Shown here piece by piece: positions 23,943 through 32,209 of a DNA stretch of 63,405 nucleotides. Origin of the DNA: Fibrobacterota bacterium (GTDB lineage Bacteria; Fibrobacterota; Fibrobacteria; UBA11236); the NCBI GenBank assembly GCA_028287505.1, contig JAQBPN010000058.1:1-63405 (forward strand), written 5' to 3'. Position 1 is the first letter of the stretch. Every line of letters begins with the position of its first letter. A program made the position numbers and the translations under genes. The notes below the pieces were generated by a model that did not search any database, was not told the DNA's origin, and was given only the letters and a program-made list of their open reading frames with translations.

Positions 23943-25769
23943 ATGAAACCAAGTACGGCAGTATCCGCTCTGAAGAGAACCCTGGACATTGCGGTGGGAC
24001 TTGCAGGCACCACGGCTTTCCTGCTGGCCTATCCCATCCTCGCCCTTCTCATCAAACTCGAATCGGAGGGCCCGGCCCTATATTCCCAGTCCCGCGTGGG
24101 CCTGGACAAGCGCGGCGGCGGACGCCGCGAGGATTCCCGCCGCGCCACCGACGTGGGCGGCAAGCCGTTCACCATTTGCAAGTTCCGCACCATGAGCGCG
24201 GACGCCGAGAAGAACGGCCCCCAGCTCTGCGTCAAAGGGCATGACCCGCGCGTCACCCGGTTGGGCCGGTTCCTGCGCTCGACCCATCTCGACGAACTGC
24301 CCCAATTCTGGAACGTCCTCAAAGGGGAGATGAGCTTCATCGGTCCCAGGCCAGAACGCCCCCATTTTACCGTGCGTTATTTCCGGGAAATCCCCGACTA
24401 CCGCGAGCGCACCCGCCACGTCAAACCCGGGATCACCGGATTGTCGCAGATTGTCCTCGGTTACGACGACTCCCTGGAAAGCGTGGTCAAGAAAACGCAT
24501 TTCGATCTCGCCTATCGCGCCTCCATGTTCAGCCTGACGTCCTGGATCCGCATGGAATTCTGGGTGCTCTTCAACACCGTGCGCTACCTGGTGAAACGCG
24601 GACCGCTCACGGAGTCCGCCCGCCTTCCCGCCCTCGCCGAACTCGTCTCCGAAAACCCGGGCCGCGCCCGCATCGCCATGGTCCGCCATCGCGGCACCCT
24701 GAAACCGGCCATGGTCCTGGCCAAATCCACGGGACCGGCCCATGAGCAGGTGACCCGGAGCGAAGCGCCTATAAGCCCATCCCGCGCAGAGCGTGGAGTT
24801 GCCTCGCAACTCCGGAGCGAGGCGCCTATCTCGAACTTCTTCACCATAGACGTGGAATGCTGGTTCCACGCCCACAACCTGCACATGCCGCGCTCGGCCT
24901 GGGACGGTTCCAAAACCCGGGTGGTCGAAAATGTCCATCGCATCCTGAACCTGCTCGCGGCCCATGATTCCAAAGCCACCTTTTTCGTGCTGGGCTGGGT
25001 CGCCGACAGGTTCCCGGAAGTGGTCCGCATGATCGATATCGCCGGCCATGAAATAGGCACCCACGGCTACCATCACGAGAAGGTGACGGACATGACCCCG
25101 TACCAGTTCGAGAAGGACCTGGACATGTCCTTGAACGCCCTGACCCGATATACCAGCCAGAAAATCATCGGGCACCGGGCCTCCAACTTCAGCATCGTCG
25201 ACTCCACCCTGTGGGCGTTGGAAACCATGTCCCGCTACGGCATCGAATATGATTCGAGCATCTTTCCGGTGAAGCGCAAGCGCTACGGCATTCCGTCCTA
25301 TCCCAACCGGATGCCCCACGTCATCGACCTGGGCAACGGAGCCTCCATCAAGGAAGTCCCCCTGTCCGTGGCGGATATCGGCGGCAAGACCCTGCCCATT
25401 TCCGGCGGCGGCTACCTGCGCCTGTATCCCCATGCGGTGACGGACCTGTACATCCGGCATCAGAACAGGCAGGGGCGTCCCGCCATGCTGTATTTCCATC
25501 CCTGGGAACTGGACGTGGAACAGAAGCGCATCGCCACCGGCCGGCTGGAATCCTTCCAGCACTATGTGAATCTGGATACCACCGAATGGAAGCTGGACAA
25601 GCTTTTGCAACGCCACAGCTTCACGTCCGTCAAGGAGAACCTGGCGAGCGGGAGCATCAAGGCCATGCTTGCCTCCCATACCGTCAGCGCGCGCTTCGCC
25701 CGCCCCGCGGCCATCCACCCGGTCCGGCCCATGCCCGTGCATTCCACCGGGGGATTGCTGGCCGCCTGA
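23943..25769 (+). CDS. Fusion of sugar-phosphate transferase (WcaJ/ExoY type) and polysaccharide deacetylase
   Basis: 608 residues from the preferred start. N-terminal half: membrane-anchored phosphoglycosyl transferase with one hydrophobic segment (LDIAVGLAGTTAFLLAYPIL), ICKFRTM, STHLDELPQFWNVLKGEMS (catalytic Asp-Glu) and SFIGPRPERP. It should start a polysaccharide repeat on a lipid carrier. C-terminal half: NodB-type deacetylase close to the exosortase-linked group (FFTIDVECWFHAHN, ATFFVLGWVADRFPEVV, GHEIGTHGYHHEKV). Both catalytic motifs look intact. The linker carries an in-frame duplicated, palindromic segment (24756-24829). Start: ATG at 23943 with AAGGGGA puts the membrane helix near residue 10, as usual for the family; ATG at 23805 is the alternative. 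Probably makes and trims an exopolysaccharide. Confidence 0.88.
   Translation: MKPSTAVSALKRTLDIAVGLAGTTAFLLAYPILALLIKLESEGPALYSQSRVGLDKRGGGRREDSRRATDVGGKPFTICKFRTMSADAEKNGPQLCVKGHDPRVTRLGRFLRSTHLDELPQFWNVLKGEMSFIGPRPERPHFTVRYFREIPDYRERTRHVKPGITGLSQIVLGYDDSLESVVKKTHFDLAYRASMFSLTSWIRMEFWVLFNTVRYLVKRGPLTESARLPALAELVSENPGRARIAMVRHRGTLKPAMVLAKSTGPAHEQVTRSEAPISPSRAERGVASQLRSEAPISNFFTIDVECWFHAHNLHMPRSAWDGSKTRVVENVHRILNLLAAHDSKATFFVLGWVADRFPEVVRMIDIAGHEIGTHGYHHEKVTDMTPYQFEKDLDMSLNALTRYTSQKIIGHRASNFSIVDSTLWALETMSRYGIEYDSSIFPVKRKRYGIPSYPNRMPHVIDLGNGASIKEVPLSVADIGGKTLPISGGGYLRLYPHAVTDLYIRHQNRQGRPAMLYFHPWELDVEQKRIATGRLESFQHYVNLDTTEWKLDKLLQRHSFTSVKENLASGSIKAMLASHTVSARFARPAAIHPVRPMPVHSTGGLLAA
24756..24829 (+). 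repeat. In-frame direct repeat enclosing a palindrome, in an interdomain linker
   Basis: Seventeen-base copies CGGAGCGAAGCGCCTAT (24756-24772) and CGGAGCGAGGCGCCTAT (24813-24829) differ at one base and are 57 bases (19 codons) apart. Between them lies a perfect inverted repeat GGAGTTGC-CTC-GCAACTCC (24795-24813). The protein therefore repeats RSEAPIS. This looks like a small palindromic element inserted into coding sequence without breaking the frame. Confidence 0.6.
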
Positions 25770-25775
25770 TCGCCG

Positions 25776-25788
25776 GATAATCATTATC
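25776..25788. promoter_or_regulatory. Fur-box-like palindrome GATAAT-C-ATTATC
   Basis: Perfect 13-bp palindrome identical to the right two-thirds of the classical Fur box (GATAATGATAATCATTATC). It sits just after the deacetylase fusion stop and 32 bases before the permease ATG at 25820. It suggests metal-dependent control of the permease; the third hexamer is absent, so another regulator or chance is possible. Confidence 0.45.
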
Positions 25789-25819
25789 TTTCCCATGGCC
25801 GGCCTCCCGGCCCTGAACC

Positions 25820-26965
25820 ATGGGAATCCCAATCGAATTCATCGTCTTCGGCCTGGTCCTGCTGGGCGTCGCCGTTTTCCACAATCACCCCCTGACCATT
25901 TCCCTGGGCGGCCTTGCCGCCGTCCTCGCCATCAAACTGTTTTCCCCGGATTTCCACCTGGGCCCGCACTTGCGCGGAGAAGCGGCCCTGTTGGCCAACC
26001 TGTTCGGGTTGCTGCTTGGGTTCGCGGCCCTGGCGCGCCACTTCGAGGCCTCCCGGCTTCCCCTGCTCGCGCCTTTGATCCTCCCGGACGATTGGAAGGG
26101 GCCGCTGGTGCTCTTGATCCTGGTCTGGCTGCTCTCGGCCTTCCTGGACAATATCGCCGCGGCGCTGGTGGGCGGAGCGGTGGCCGCGACGGTTTTCCGC
26201 GGGCGCGTGCATATCGGATACTTGGCCGCCATCGTGGCGGCGAGCAACGGGGGCGGAGCCGGCAGCGTGCTCGGGGACACCACCACCACCATGATGTGGA
26301 TCGCCGGAGTGCCCGCGGCCGAGGTATTGCATGGCTTCATCGGTTCGGGCGCGGCCTTGATCTGTTTCGGAATCCCCGCGTCCCTGCAACAGCACCGCCA
26401 TCAACCCATTCTGGCGAACCCTGTCGGAAAGGTGATCGTGGACTGGCGCCGCGTCGGGGCGGTGGCGACGGTATTGATCGGGGCCATGGTCGCGAATCTG
26501 GCCCTGGATTTCCCCGCGGCGGGAGTGTGGGTGGCTCTGCTGCTATGGGCTCCGTTCGTGGGGATGCCCTGGAAAGTCATGCCCCAGGCCGCGCGCGGCG
26601 CGTTGTTCCTGGCATCCCTGGTCCTCATCGCCTCGCTGATGCCGGTGGAAAAGCTTCCCGCCGCGTCCTGGCCGGCCACTTTGGCGTTGGGATTCGTCTC
26701 GGCCTTTTTCGACAATATCCCCCTTACCAAGCTGGCCTTGGATCAAGGGGGATACGATTGGGGTCTGCTGGCCTATGCGGTCGGCTTCGGCGGATCGATA
26801 TTATGGTTCGGCTCCTCGGCGGGCGTGGCCCTGTCCGGCGCTTTTCCTTCCCTGCGTTCCGTGGGCGCGTGGCTCCGCAATGGCTGGTACATCGCGCCGG
26901 CCTACGTGGCCGGTTTCTTCATCATGCTCGCGATAGCGGGCTGGCATCCCCACCCCCTGCATTGA
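25820..26965 (+). CDS. Ion-transporter-superfamily permease (NhaD/CitM/ArsB-like)
   Basis: 381 residues, about 10-11 membrane helices. Two inverted-repeat halves each carry the Asp-Asn motif of this superfamily: AFLDNIAAALVGGAVAAT and AFFDNIPLTKLAL. Other conserved features are AAIVAASNGGGAGSVLGDTTTTMMW and GFGGSILWFGSSAGVA, like the NhaD sodium/proton antiporters and citrate or arsenite carriers. It should move an ion or organic anion across the inner membrane; which one cannot be told. Start ATG at 25820 lacks a clear ribosome-binding site. A Fur-box-like palindrome lies upstream. Confidence 0.85.
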   Translation: MGIPIEFIVFGLVLLGVAVFHNHPLTISLGGLAAVLAIKLFSPDFHLGPHLRGEAALLANLFGLLLGFAALARHFEASRLPLLAPLILPDDWKGPLVLLILVWLLSAFLDNIAAALVGGAVAATVFRGRVHIGYLAAIVAASNGGGAGSVLGDTTTTMMWIAGVPAAEVLHGFIGSGAALICFGIPASLQQHRHQPILANPVGKVIVDWRRVGAVATVLIGAMVANLALDFPAAGVWVALLLWAPFVGMPWKVMPQAARGALFLASLVLIASLMPVEKLPAASWPATLALGFVSAFFDNIPLTKLALDQGGYDWGLLAYAVGFGGSILWFGSSAGVALSGAFPSLRSVGAWLRNGWYIAPAYVAGFFIMLAIAGWHPHPLH

Positions 26966-26995
26966 CGAGTTGGCTCGTCGTCGCCCGCCTATCGC

Positions 26996-27268
26996 CTATC
27001 CGCCCGCTTTCAGGGTTTCCCCGGCGTACACTTCCGCCGGCCATGCATTGTCCAGCGGGAAGCCCGCGGCGGAATAGGCGGACTTCACCGCTTCCGCGTC
27101 CGGGGCTTCGAACTCGCAGATGATGCGCTTCCGGTCCTTGGAATAATACGACCTCAGCCAATGGCCTCCGGCCTTTTCCAGGTTGGTGTCGATTTCCTTG
27201 GCGCCGCGATTTTCCTCTTCCTCGCTCAGCCCTTTGTCGAACGTGCTTTCTGCGATGATATGTTCCAT
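26996..27268 (-). CDS. DUF4242 family protein
   Basis: Ninety residues, cytoplasmic, a ferredoxin-like alpha/beta pattern: MEHIIAESTFDKGLSEEE, then HWLRSYYSKDRKRIICEFEAPDAEAVKSAY and AGFPLDNAWPAEVY. This matches DUF4242, small proteins sometimes annotated as nickel-binding. Strong AGGAGG upstream of ATG at 27268. It lies 138 bases downstream of the hemerythrin gene on the same strand; an inverted repeat (27288-27297 with 27337-27346) between them could be a processing or regulatory hairpin. Confidence 0.85.
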   Translation of the reverse strand: MEHIIAESTFDKGLSEEEENRGAKEIDTNLEKAGGHWLRSYYSKDRKRIICEFEAPDAEAVKSAYSAAGFPLDNAWPAEVYAGETLKAGG

Positions 27269-27287
27269 GTTTTCCCTCCTGGTTGGA

Positions 27288-27346
27288 GGCCCATGCCGGC
27301 GGAAATATCCGTTAAATGTCCGTTGGAATGCCCGCGGGCATGGGCC
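27288..27346 (-). repeat. Inverted repeat GGCCCATGCC ... GGCATGGGCC
   Basis: Ten-base perfect arms 39 bases apart between the hemerythrin and DUF4242 genes, ending 19 bases before the DUF4242 start. The loop includes CCCGCGGG. It could form a leader hairpin in the mRNA. No T-run, so it is not a standard terminator. Confidence 0.35.
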
Positions 27347-27406
27347 CCGGTCTCGGGTCGTATAAACTGAAATAAAATCTTCCCGGGACCGGGGGAAAGG
27401 GAGCGG

Positions 27407-27862
27407 TCAGCCCCGCTCTTCCAACTCGGAATGTTCTTCCTTGTAGGCTTCTATCTCGGCGGCGATGGACTCGGCATCCTCCGGGCTGAGGACCTTTTTC
27501 GCCTTTTTGAACAGCTCGGCTTCCTCTTCTTCCACGTGATGCTCCACGTTTTCCTGCAGCACCTTGAGTTTGGCGGCCCATTCCTCCGTGCCCTTGTCTT
27601 CGTTGTCGAGCTCGGCCAACAGGGTTTTCACCACCTTATGCTCCTCGATGGCCTCCAGGGTGAGATCGCGGGTTTCCTTCGGGGATTCCAGGCGGGGATA
27701 GAAGAACATCTCTTCCGCTTCCGCGTGGAGGGTCAGCTCCGTCTTCAGGTTTGCGAAAAGATGCTCCCTGGTTTTCACCGCCCGTTCGGTGGTGTCCTCC
27801 AGTTCCTTGAAGATGGATTTCACTTTCAGATGGTCTTCGTGAAGCAGTCTGTAAACTTCCAT
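27407..27862 (-). CDS. Hemerythrin HHE-domain protein
   Basis: 151 residues, four-helix bundle. Candidate iron ligands are seen in LLHEDHLKVK, LTLHAEAEEMFFYP, AIEEHKVVKTLL and NVEHHVEEEEAELF, the usual His/Glu spacing of bacterial HHE cation-binding domains. Such proteins bind di-iron and sense or carry oxygen or nitric oxide, or protect from oxidative damage. Start ATG at 27862 with AGGAGGAGTG upstream. It neighbours DUF4242, probably in the same stress-related group (inference). Confidence 0.92.
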   Translation of the reverse strand: MEVYRLLHEDHLKVKSIFKELEDTTERAVKTREHLFANLKTELTLHAEAEEMFFYPRLESPKETRDLTLEAIEEHKVVKTLLAELDNEDKGTEEWAAKLKVLQENVEHHVEEEEAELFKKAKKVLSPEDAESIAAEIEAYKEEHSELEERG

Positions 27863-27989
27863 ATTTCACTCCTCCTGTTCTAGGAATTAACGTATTCCCG
27901 GAAGGGGTGGGAAATTTTTTCCAGGCCCGCGAGGGCCCGGAATCATTGGATTCCAGGGCATTTCGGCGGATTTCGAGGCGGGGCCCGCG

Positions 27990-28298
27990 CTAAGCGGAAC
28001 GGCTATCGGGGGCCATCACCCGGTAGCGGATGGGAATCAGCAGATTGCCGCAATGGGAGCATACCTTGTCGCTCCGGCCGACGGATTTTCCGCATTGCGG
28101 GCAGGCGGGACCTGTCGGGCGGAATTCCCGCTGCGGACGGGAACGGGCCGGAAGGAACATCACAATCCCCCAGCCGATGGGACCGAAAATCAATCCGAGC
28201 AGTAAACCCCAACGGGCCATGCCTTTTAGATAGCCCAGATACCAGCCTACCGCCCCCGTCGCCAGGAGCCACCAAATCGATTCGTGCAGAATGAACAT
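27990..28298 (-). CDS. Small membrane protein with C-terminal zinc ribbon
   Basis: 102 residues. Two membrane helices (IWWLLATGAVGWYLGYL and WGLLLGLIFGPIGWGIVMFL) are followed by a zinc ribbon with two Cys pairs (CPQCGKS and CSHCGN), 13 residues apart. Topology suggests the zinc ribbon faces the cytoplasm. No clear ribosome-binding site; it starts 27 bases after the FAH-family gene stop, so it may be translated from the same message. Function unknown. Confidence 0.7.
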   Translation of the reverse strand: MFILHESIWWLLATGAVGWYLGYLKGMARWGLLLGLIFGPIGWGIVMFLPARSRPQREFRPTGPACPQCGKSVGRSDKVCSHCGNLLIPIRYRVMAPDSRSA

Positions 28299-28325
28299 GC
28301 GAAGTCCGGATGCGGGTGACGGCCG

Positions 28326-29141
28326 TCAGGCCTGGGAAACCGGATTTTCCAGGGACCCGATACCCTCGATGTCGATGCGCACGCGGTCGCCGGCCTTCAG
28401 CCACACCGGGGGGGTGCGCGCGAAGCCCACGCCCGAGGGCGTGCCCGTGAGGATGACCGCGCCGGGACGCAAGGTCATGGTCGAACTCAAGGATTCGATC
28501 AGGGCCGGCACGTCGAAAATCATGTCCGCGGTGCCCTGGTCCTGCATCAAAGAGCCGTTTACATAGGTGCGGATCCAGAGCGCGCCCGGATCCGGAACCT
28601 CGTCGGCGGTGACGATCCAGGGTCCCAGGGGGCAGAATCCGTCGAAGCTTTTGCCGCGGGCGAATTGCCCGCCGCCCAGGTCCTTCTCCCGTTGCCAATC
28701 CCGCGCGGTCACGTCATTGGCGCAGGTGTAGCCGAACACGTATTCCAAAGCCCGGCTCCGGGGCACGTCTTTCGCGGTCCGTCCTATGATGACGGCAAGT
28801 TCGCCTTCGAAGTCCACCTGGGAGCTGAGCCTGGGGACGGGAATGGAGTCCCCGGGGTGGTTCAGGCAGCTTCCCGCCTTGATGAACAGCAAGGGAACGG
28901 GCGGGCTTTCGGATTTGCCTTCCTTGGCGTGCTCCCTGTAGTTGAGGCCGATGCCCAGGATATCCACGGGCAGGATGGGGGCCAACAGGCGGTCCACGGC
29001 GAAACGCTCCTCGCTGAAAGCGGGTTCCAACGGGAAAAAGGGATCGTCGGGATGGGAGTTCAACATGGGCGAGGCGGTTCCGTCCGCGTTCAAGCGGCCC
29101 CGCAGGGTTCTGCCGCCGAAGCGGAAGCGGATTAGTTTCAT
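28326..29141 (-). CDS. Fumarylacetoacetate hydrolase (FAH) family protein
   Basis: 271 residues, cytoplasmic. FAH fold markers: GIGLNYREHAKEG, VDFEGELAVIIGRTAKDV (metal-binding acidic residues), YTCANDVTARDWQ, GKSFDGFCPLGPWIV and ILTGTPSGVGF. The family hydrolyses or decarboxylates beta-diketo acids in aromatic catabolism, or acts as acylpyruvase. The exact substrate cannot be deduced. No Shine-Dalgarno precedes ATG at 29141, while TACTAAT lies a few bases upstream, so a leaderless transcript is possible. Confidence 0.92.
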   Translation of the reverse strand: MKLIRFRFGGRTLRGRLNADGTASPMLNSHPDDPFFPLEPAFSEERFAVDRLLAPILPVDILGIGLNYREHAKEGKSESPPVPLLFIKAGSCLNHPGDSIPVPRLSSQVDFEGELAVIIGRTAKDVPRSRALEYVFGYTCANDVTARDWQREKDLGGGQFARGKSFDGFCPLGPWIVTADEVPDPGALWIRTYVNGSLMQDQGTADMIFDVPALIESLSSTMTLRPGAVILTGTPSGVGFARTPPVWLKAGDRVRIDIEGIGSLENPVSQA

Positions 29142-29301
29142 GACACTAAATTAGTAGTAAACGCGCCCGGAGGCACTTCCGGTTTCCGGAAGGGCTTGCA
29201 CGCGGATCGCCGGTTTCCCCGCCCTTTTTATTACCTTGAATGGGCCTTCGCATCCCCGAAACGGGGCTGTCCGCATTCCCACTGGGGGGGAAAGGGTTTC
29301 C

Positions 29302-30846
29302 ATGTCCAATGCAAGCTTCAGCCGCCTGGGCGGACTGCTTCTAATCCTGTCCGCCGCCGCCGGCCGCACCGCTATGGCCGCTTCCATAGACGATGTGGAG
29401 CCATCCACCAACGTGAACGGCACTTTGGGCCTGGGGCAGATCATTTCCGCCGAGGCCATGGGCCAGGGCCGCCTTTCCCTCACCGCGCGCGGCAACCTCT
29501 ACCAGCAAGCCAAGGAATTCCCGGGCGGTCCCAAAAAGAATGCCCAGATCACCACCGGCACGGCGGGTGTCGGATTCGGCGTGAACCCGTACATCGACGC
29601 CTTCGCCGGCCTGGCTTTCTACAACCTGAGCGGTTCCGATCCGGACAACGGCGCCGGCCTGGGAACCGTCACCGGCGGCTTCCAGGGAAGCATCCCTTTT
29701 TCGGAAAAGATCCCCGGGCGCGTGGGATTCCAGTTGGCCGTGTTGGCGGGCACCTCCGCCAAGCAGATCAACACCAACCACGCGGACGGCTACAACTATT
29801 TCGAGACCCGCAACGGGACCGATTTCTCCCTGACTTTCACCCAATCCATCGTCTTCAAAAGCCTGCTTTCCTTCCGCCTGCACTTCAACGAAGGCGTGGT
29901 GACCTCGTTGCAACAGGACAAAACGGCCCTGCTCCTGCAAGGCGCCGCCATCGAGTTCGCTCCCGCGCCCTCCTTCATCCTGGGAACGGAGTTCCACTCC
30001 CGCACGGTGTTGAAGGACAATCGCGACAGCGATCCCATGTGGTTCGTCCCGTCCCTGGAGTTCCGCAGCGCCAAGAACCACCTGAACGTCCAATTCGGCT
30101 CGGAGCTGTCCCTGACCCAGGAACGGCCGGACCTCCCGGACCGCGCGCTGGAACCCTGGCGCGTTTTCGGCGCCCTCACCTGGTCCTACAATCCGAATCC
30201 CGGCCGCAGCCGGGACGCGGAGAAAGCCCGCCTGGATTCGCTGTCCCGCCTGGCCCTGGAAGAACAGGCCCGCCGCTCCCAATGGATGGCCGACAGCCTG
30301 GCCCGCAAAGCCAGGGAAGACTCCCTGATGCGCGCCGGAATGGACGACGCCGCCCGCCGCCGCGCGGACTCGCTGGCCGCCCGCGCCCGCCAGGATTCCA
30401 TCGCCCTGGCCGAAGCCCGCAAGAACCTGGCTGACGAGAAGAGCCGCCGCACCGATTGGGAAAAGGAATTCCTGCGCACCGGCGTGCTCAACCTGGAGGC
30501 TTTGTATTTCGAGACCGGGCGCGCCGAAATCTCCATCAATTCCAAACCCTATCTGAATCTGGTCGGCAGGATGCTGAGCAAGTATCCCAAACTGCAGATG
30601 GAAATCGCCGGCCATACCGACAACGTGGGCGGGGCCGGGGCCAACCAGAAGCTGAGCCAGGATCGATCGGACGCGGTGCGCCTCTACCTGGTCGCGGCGT
30701 ACTCGGAACTGCAGGGACACCTGACCGCTCACGGATACGGCAGCTCGGTTCCCAAGACCAGCAACAAGACCGCCGAAGGCCGCCAGATCAACCGGCGCGT
30801 GGAAATCGCCGTGCTGAACAAGGATGCGCTGAAGGAATACGAGTAG
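29302..30846 (+). CDS. OmpA-family protein with beta-barrel, long coiled coil and peptidoglycan-binding domain
   Basis: 514 residues. Signal peptide about 1-27 (cleavage after AMAA). Predicted beta-barrel about 35-305. A charged coiled coil about 310-395 is rich in Arg/Asp/Ser (RADSLAARARQDSIALAEARK). OmpA C-terminal domain about 400-510 has LYFETGRAEISINSKPYL, MEIAGHTDNVGGAGANQKLS and the binding Arg in INRRVEIAVL. It should tie the outer membrane to peptidoglycan. Start ATG at 29302 with AAAGGG upstream. It is followed directly by a vapC-like remnant in another frame. Single gene with its own promoter. Confidence 0.92.
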   Translation: MSNASFSRLGGLLLILSAAAGRTAMAASIDDVEPSTNVNGTLGLGQIISAEAMGQGRLSLTARGNLYQQAKEFPGGPKKNAQITTGTAGVGFGVNPYIDAFAGLAFYNLSGSDPDNGAGLGTVTGGFQGSIPFSEKIPGRVGFQLAVLAGTSAKQINTNHADGYNYFETRNGTDFSLTFTQSIVFKSLLSFRLHFNEGVVTSLQQDKTALLLQGAAIEFAPAPSFILGTEFHSRTVLKDNRDSDPMWFVPSLEFRSAKNHLNVQFGSELSLTQERPDLPDRALEPWRVFGALTWSYNPNPGRSRDAEKARLDSLSRLALEEQARRSQWMADSLARKAREDSLMRAGMDDAARRRADSLAARARQDSIALAEARKNLADEKSRRTDWEKEFLRTGVLNLEALYFETGRAEISINSKPYLNLVGRMLSKYPKLQMEIAGHTDNVGGAGANQKLSQDRSDAVRLYLVAAYSELQGHLTAHGYGSSVPKTSNKTAEGRQINRRVEIAVLNKDALKEYE

Positions 30847-30848
30847 GC

Positions 30849-31127
30849 TTCGACGCAGCCAATGTTTGTTGGAAATACCACAAACATGGCAACCTGAGTC
30901 TGGATAATTGCGAGAAGGCCTTGGAACAGGCAATCGCGTTGCCGGACGAGTTCGTCCCCGCGTCGGGCCTCTACAGGGAAGCCTTTGCATTGGCCGCTGC
31001 CGGACAACGGCCGGCATACGACATGTTTTTCCTTGCGCTCGCAAGAAGAAACAATGCGACGCTGGTTTCCTTGGATAAGAGTCTGCTCGCCTTCGCCGCA
31101 AAACACGATGTGAAAATCCTGGGCTAA
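30849..31127 (+). pseudogene. vapC: 3' remnant of a VapC-type PIN-domain toxin gene
   Basis: Starting two bases after the ompA-like stop, a frame without start codon encodes FDAANVCWKYHKHGN, then ALEQAIALPDEF, EAFALAAAGQRPAYDMFFLALARRN and TLVSLDKSLLAFAAKHDVKIL. This is the C-terminal two-thirds of a PIN ribonuclease, where AYDxxxxALA and the T/S-LD-K segments hold acidic active-site residues. The N-terminal Asp segment and any vapB antitoxin are missing. It looks like a truncated toxin-antitoxin relic marking a rearrangement point. Expression would need an upstream start. Confidence 0.75.
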
Positions 31128-31183
31128 TCCGGGAACCGGTTCCCGGCAAAAGCAATCATCAAGACGCGTGTTGTTGAATACCG

Positions 31184-32209
31184 CTAGGGAACCGGAGGCA
31201 ACCCGATGGGGTAGAAACAGGCCGCCTCGGATGCGTCCGCCCGGAACAGGGCCGGAGTCTCTTTACGGCATCGATCCTGCGCGCGCGGACAGCGGCTCGC
31301 GAATGCGCACCCCGCCGGCAGATTCACGGGAGAAGGGATTTCCCCGCCCAGGAGTTTGGGCCGCCGGGCCCGATCCAGGGTGGGAATGGATTCCAGCAAC
31401 GCCGCCGTATACGGGTGGCGCGGATGGGCGAACAGATCCGGCGCAGCCGCGGCTTCCACGATTTTCCCCAGATACATGACCAGCACGCGATCGCTGATGG
31501 CCTTGACCAGGGACAGATCGTGGGAAATGAAAAGCAGGGAAAGCCCCAGCTCCGATTTCAGATCCATGAGCAATCGGATGATCTGCGCCTGCACGGAAAC
31601 GTCCAGGGCCGCCACCACCTCATCGCAGACGATCAGCTTGGGGTTGAGGCCGATGGCGCGGGCGATGCCGATGCGCTGCCTTTGGCCGCCCGAGAATGCG
31701 TGGGGGAAGCGATGCATGTAGTCCGGCGAAAGGCCGACCTTCTTCAGCAGCTCCGCCACCTTGTCCGGGATGTCCCGGGAGGCGCAGATTCCGTGGGCCC
31801 GCAACGGTTCCGCCAGCATTTCGAACACGGTATGCCGCGGATTCAGGGAGGTATAGGGATCCTGGAAGATGATCTGGAAATCCTTGCGGAAGCCGTTCCA
31901 GGAGGAAGGCTTTCCGATGTCGATGGGCTTTCCGGCCAGGGTAAGCCGGCCCTCCGTGGGCGGGGTGAGTCCCAGGATGGAATAGCCCAGGGTGCTCTTG
32001 CCGCAGCCGGATTCGCCCACCACGGAAAGCACTTCTCCCGCATGCATGGAAAAGGTCACGTCATTGACGGCCTTCACGTAGCCGGTGGTCTTGCGCAGCA
32101 CTCCCCCCACTACCGGAAACCAGGTTTTGAGGCCCTGCACTTCCAGCAAAGGAGCCCCTTGACGGGAAGGCGCGGCGGCGGCGCGGGATGCGGCCTGGAC
32201 GGTCGTCAT
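31184..32209 (-). CDS. Peptide-type ABC transporter ATPase (OppF/DppF-like)
   Basis: 341 residues. Walker A GESGCGKST, Q-loop FQDPYTSLNP, signature FSGGQRQRIGIARA, Walker B-like LIVCDEVVAALD (canonical position has VVAALDVS rather than PTSALDVS) and H-loop LFISHDLSLV. C-terminal oligopeptide-type region with Cys residues (CAFASRCPRAQDRC ... ACFYP). It powers import of peptides or similar solutes. Start ATG at 32209 overlaps the upstream ATPase stop (ATGA). The pair probably serves one or both permease sets at 38-45 kb, since no ATPase genes are next to those. Confidence 0.93.
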   Translation of the reverse strand: MTTVQAASRAAAAPSRQGAPLLEVQGLKTWFPVVGGVLRKTTGYVKAVNDVTFSMHAGEVLSVVGESGCGKSTLGYSILGLTPPTEGRLTLAGKPIDIGKPSSWNGFRKDFQIIFQDPYTSLNPRHTVFEMLAEPLRAHGICASRDIPDKVAELLKKVGLSPDYMHRFPHAFSGGQRQRIGIARAIGLNPKLIVCDEVVAALDVSVQAQIIRLLMDLKSELGLSLLFISHDLSLVKAISDRVLVMYLGKIVEAAAAPDLFAHPRHPYTAALLESIPTLDRARRPKLLGGEIPSPVNLPAGCAFASRCPRAQDRCRKETPALFRADASEAACFYPIGLPPVP

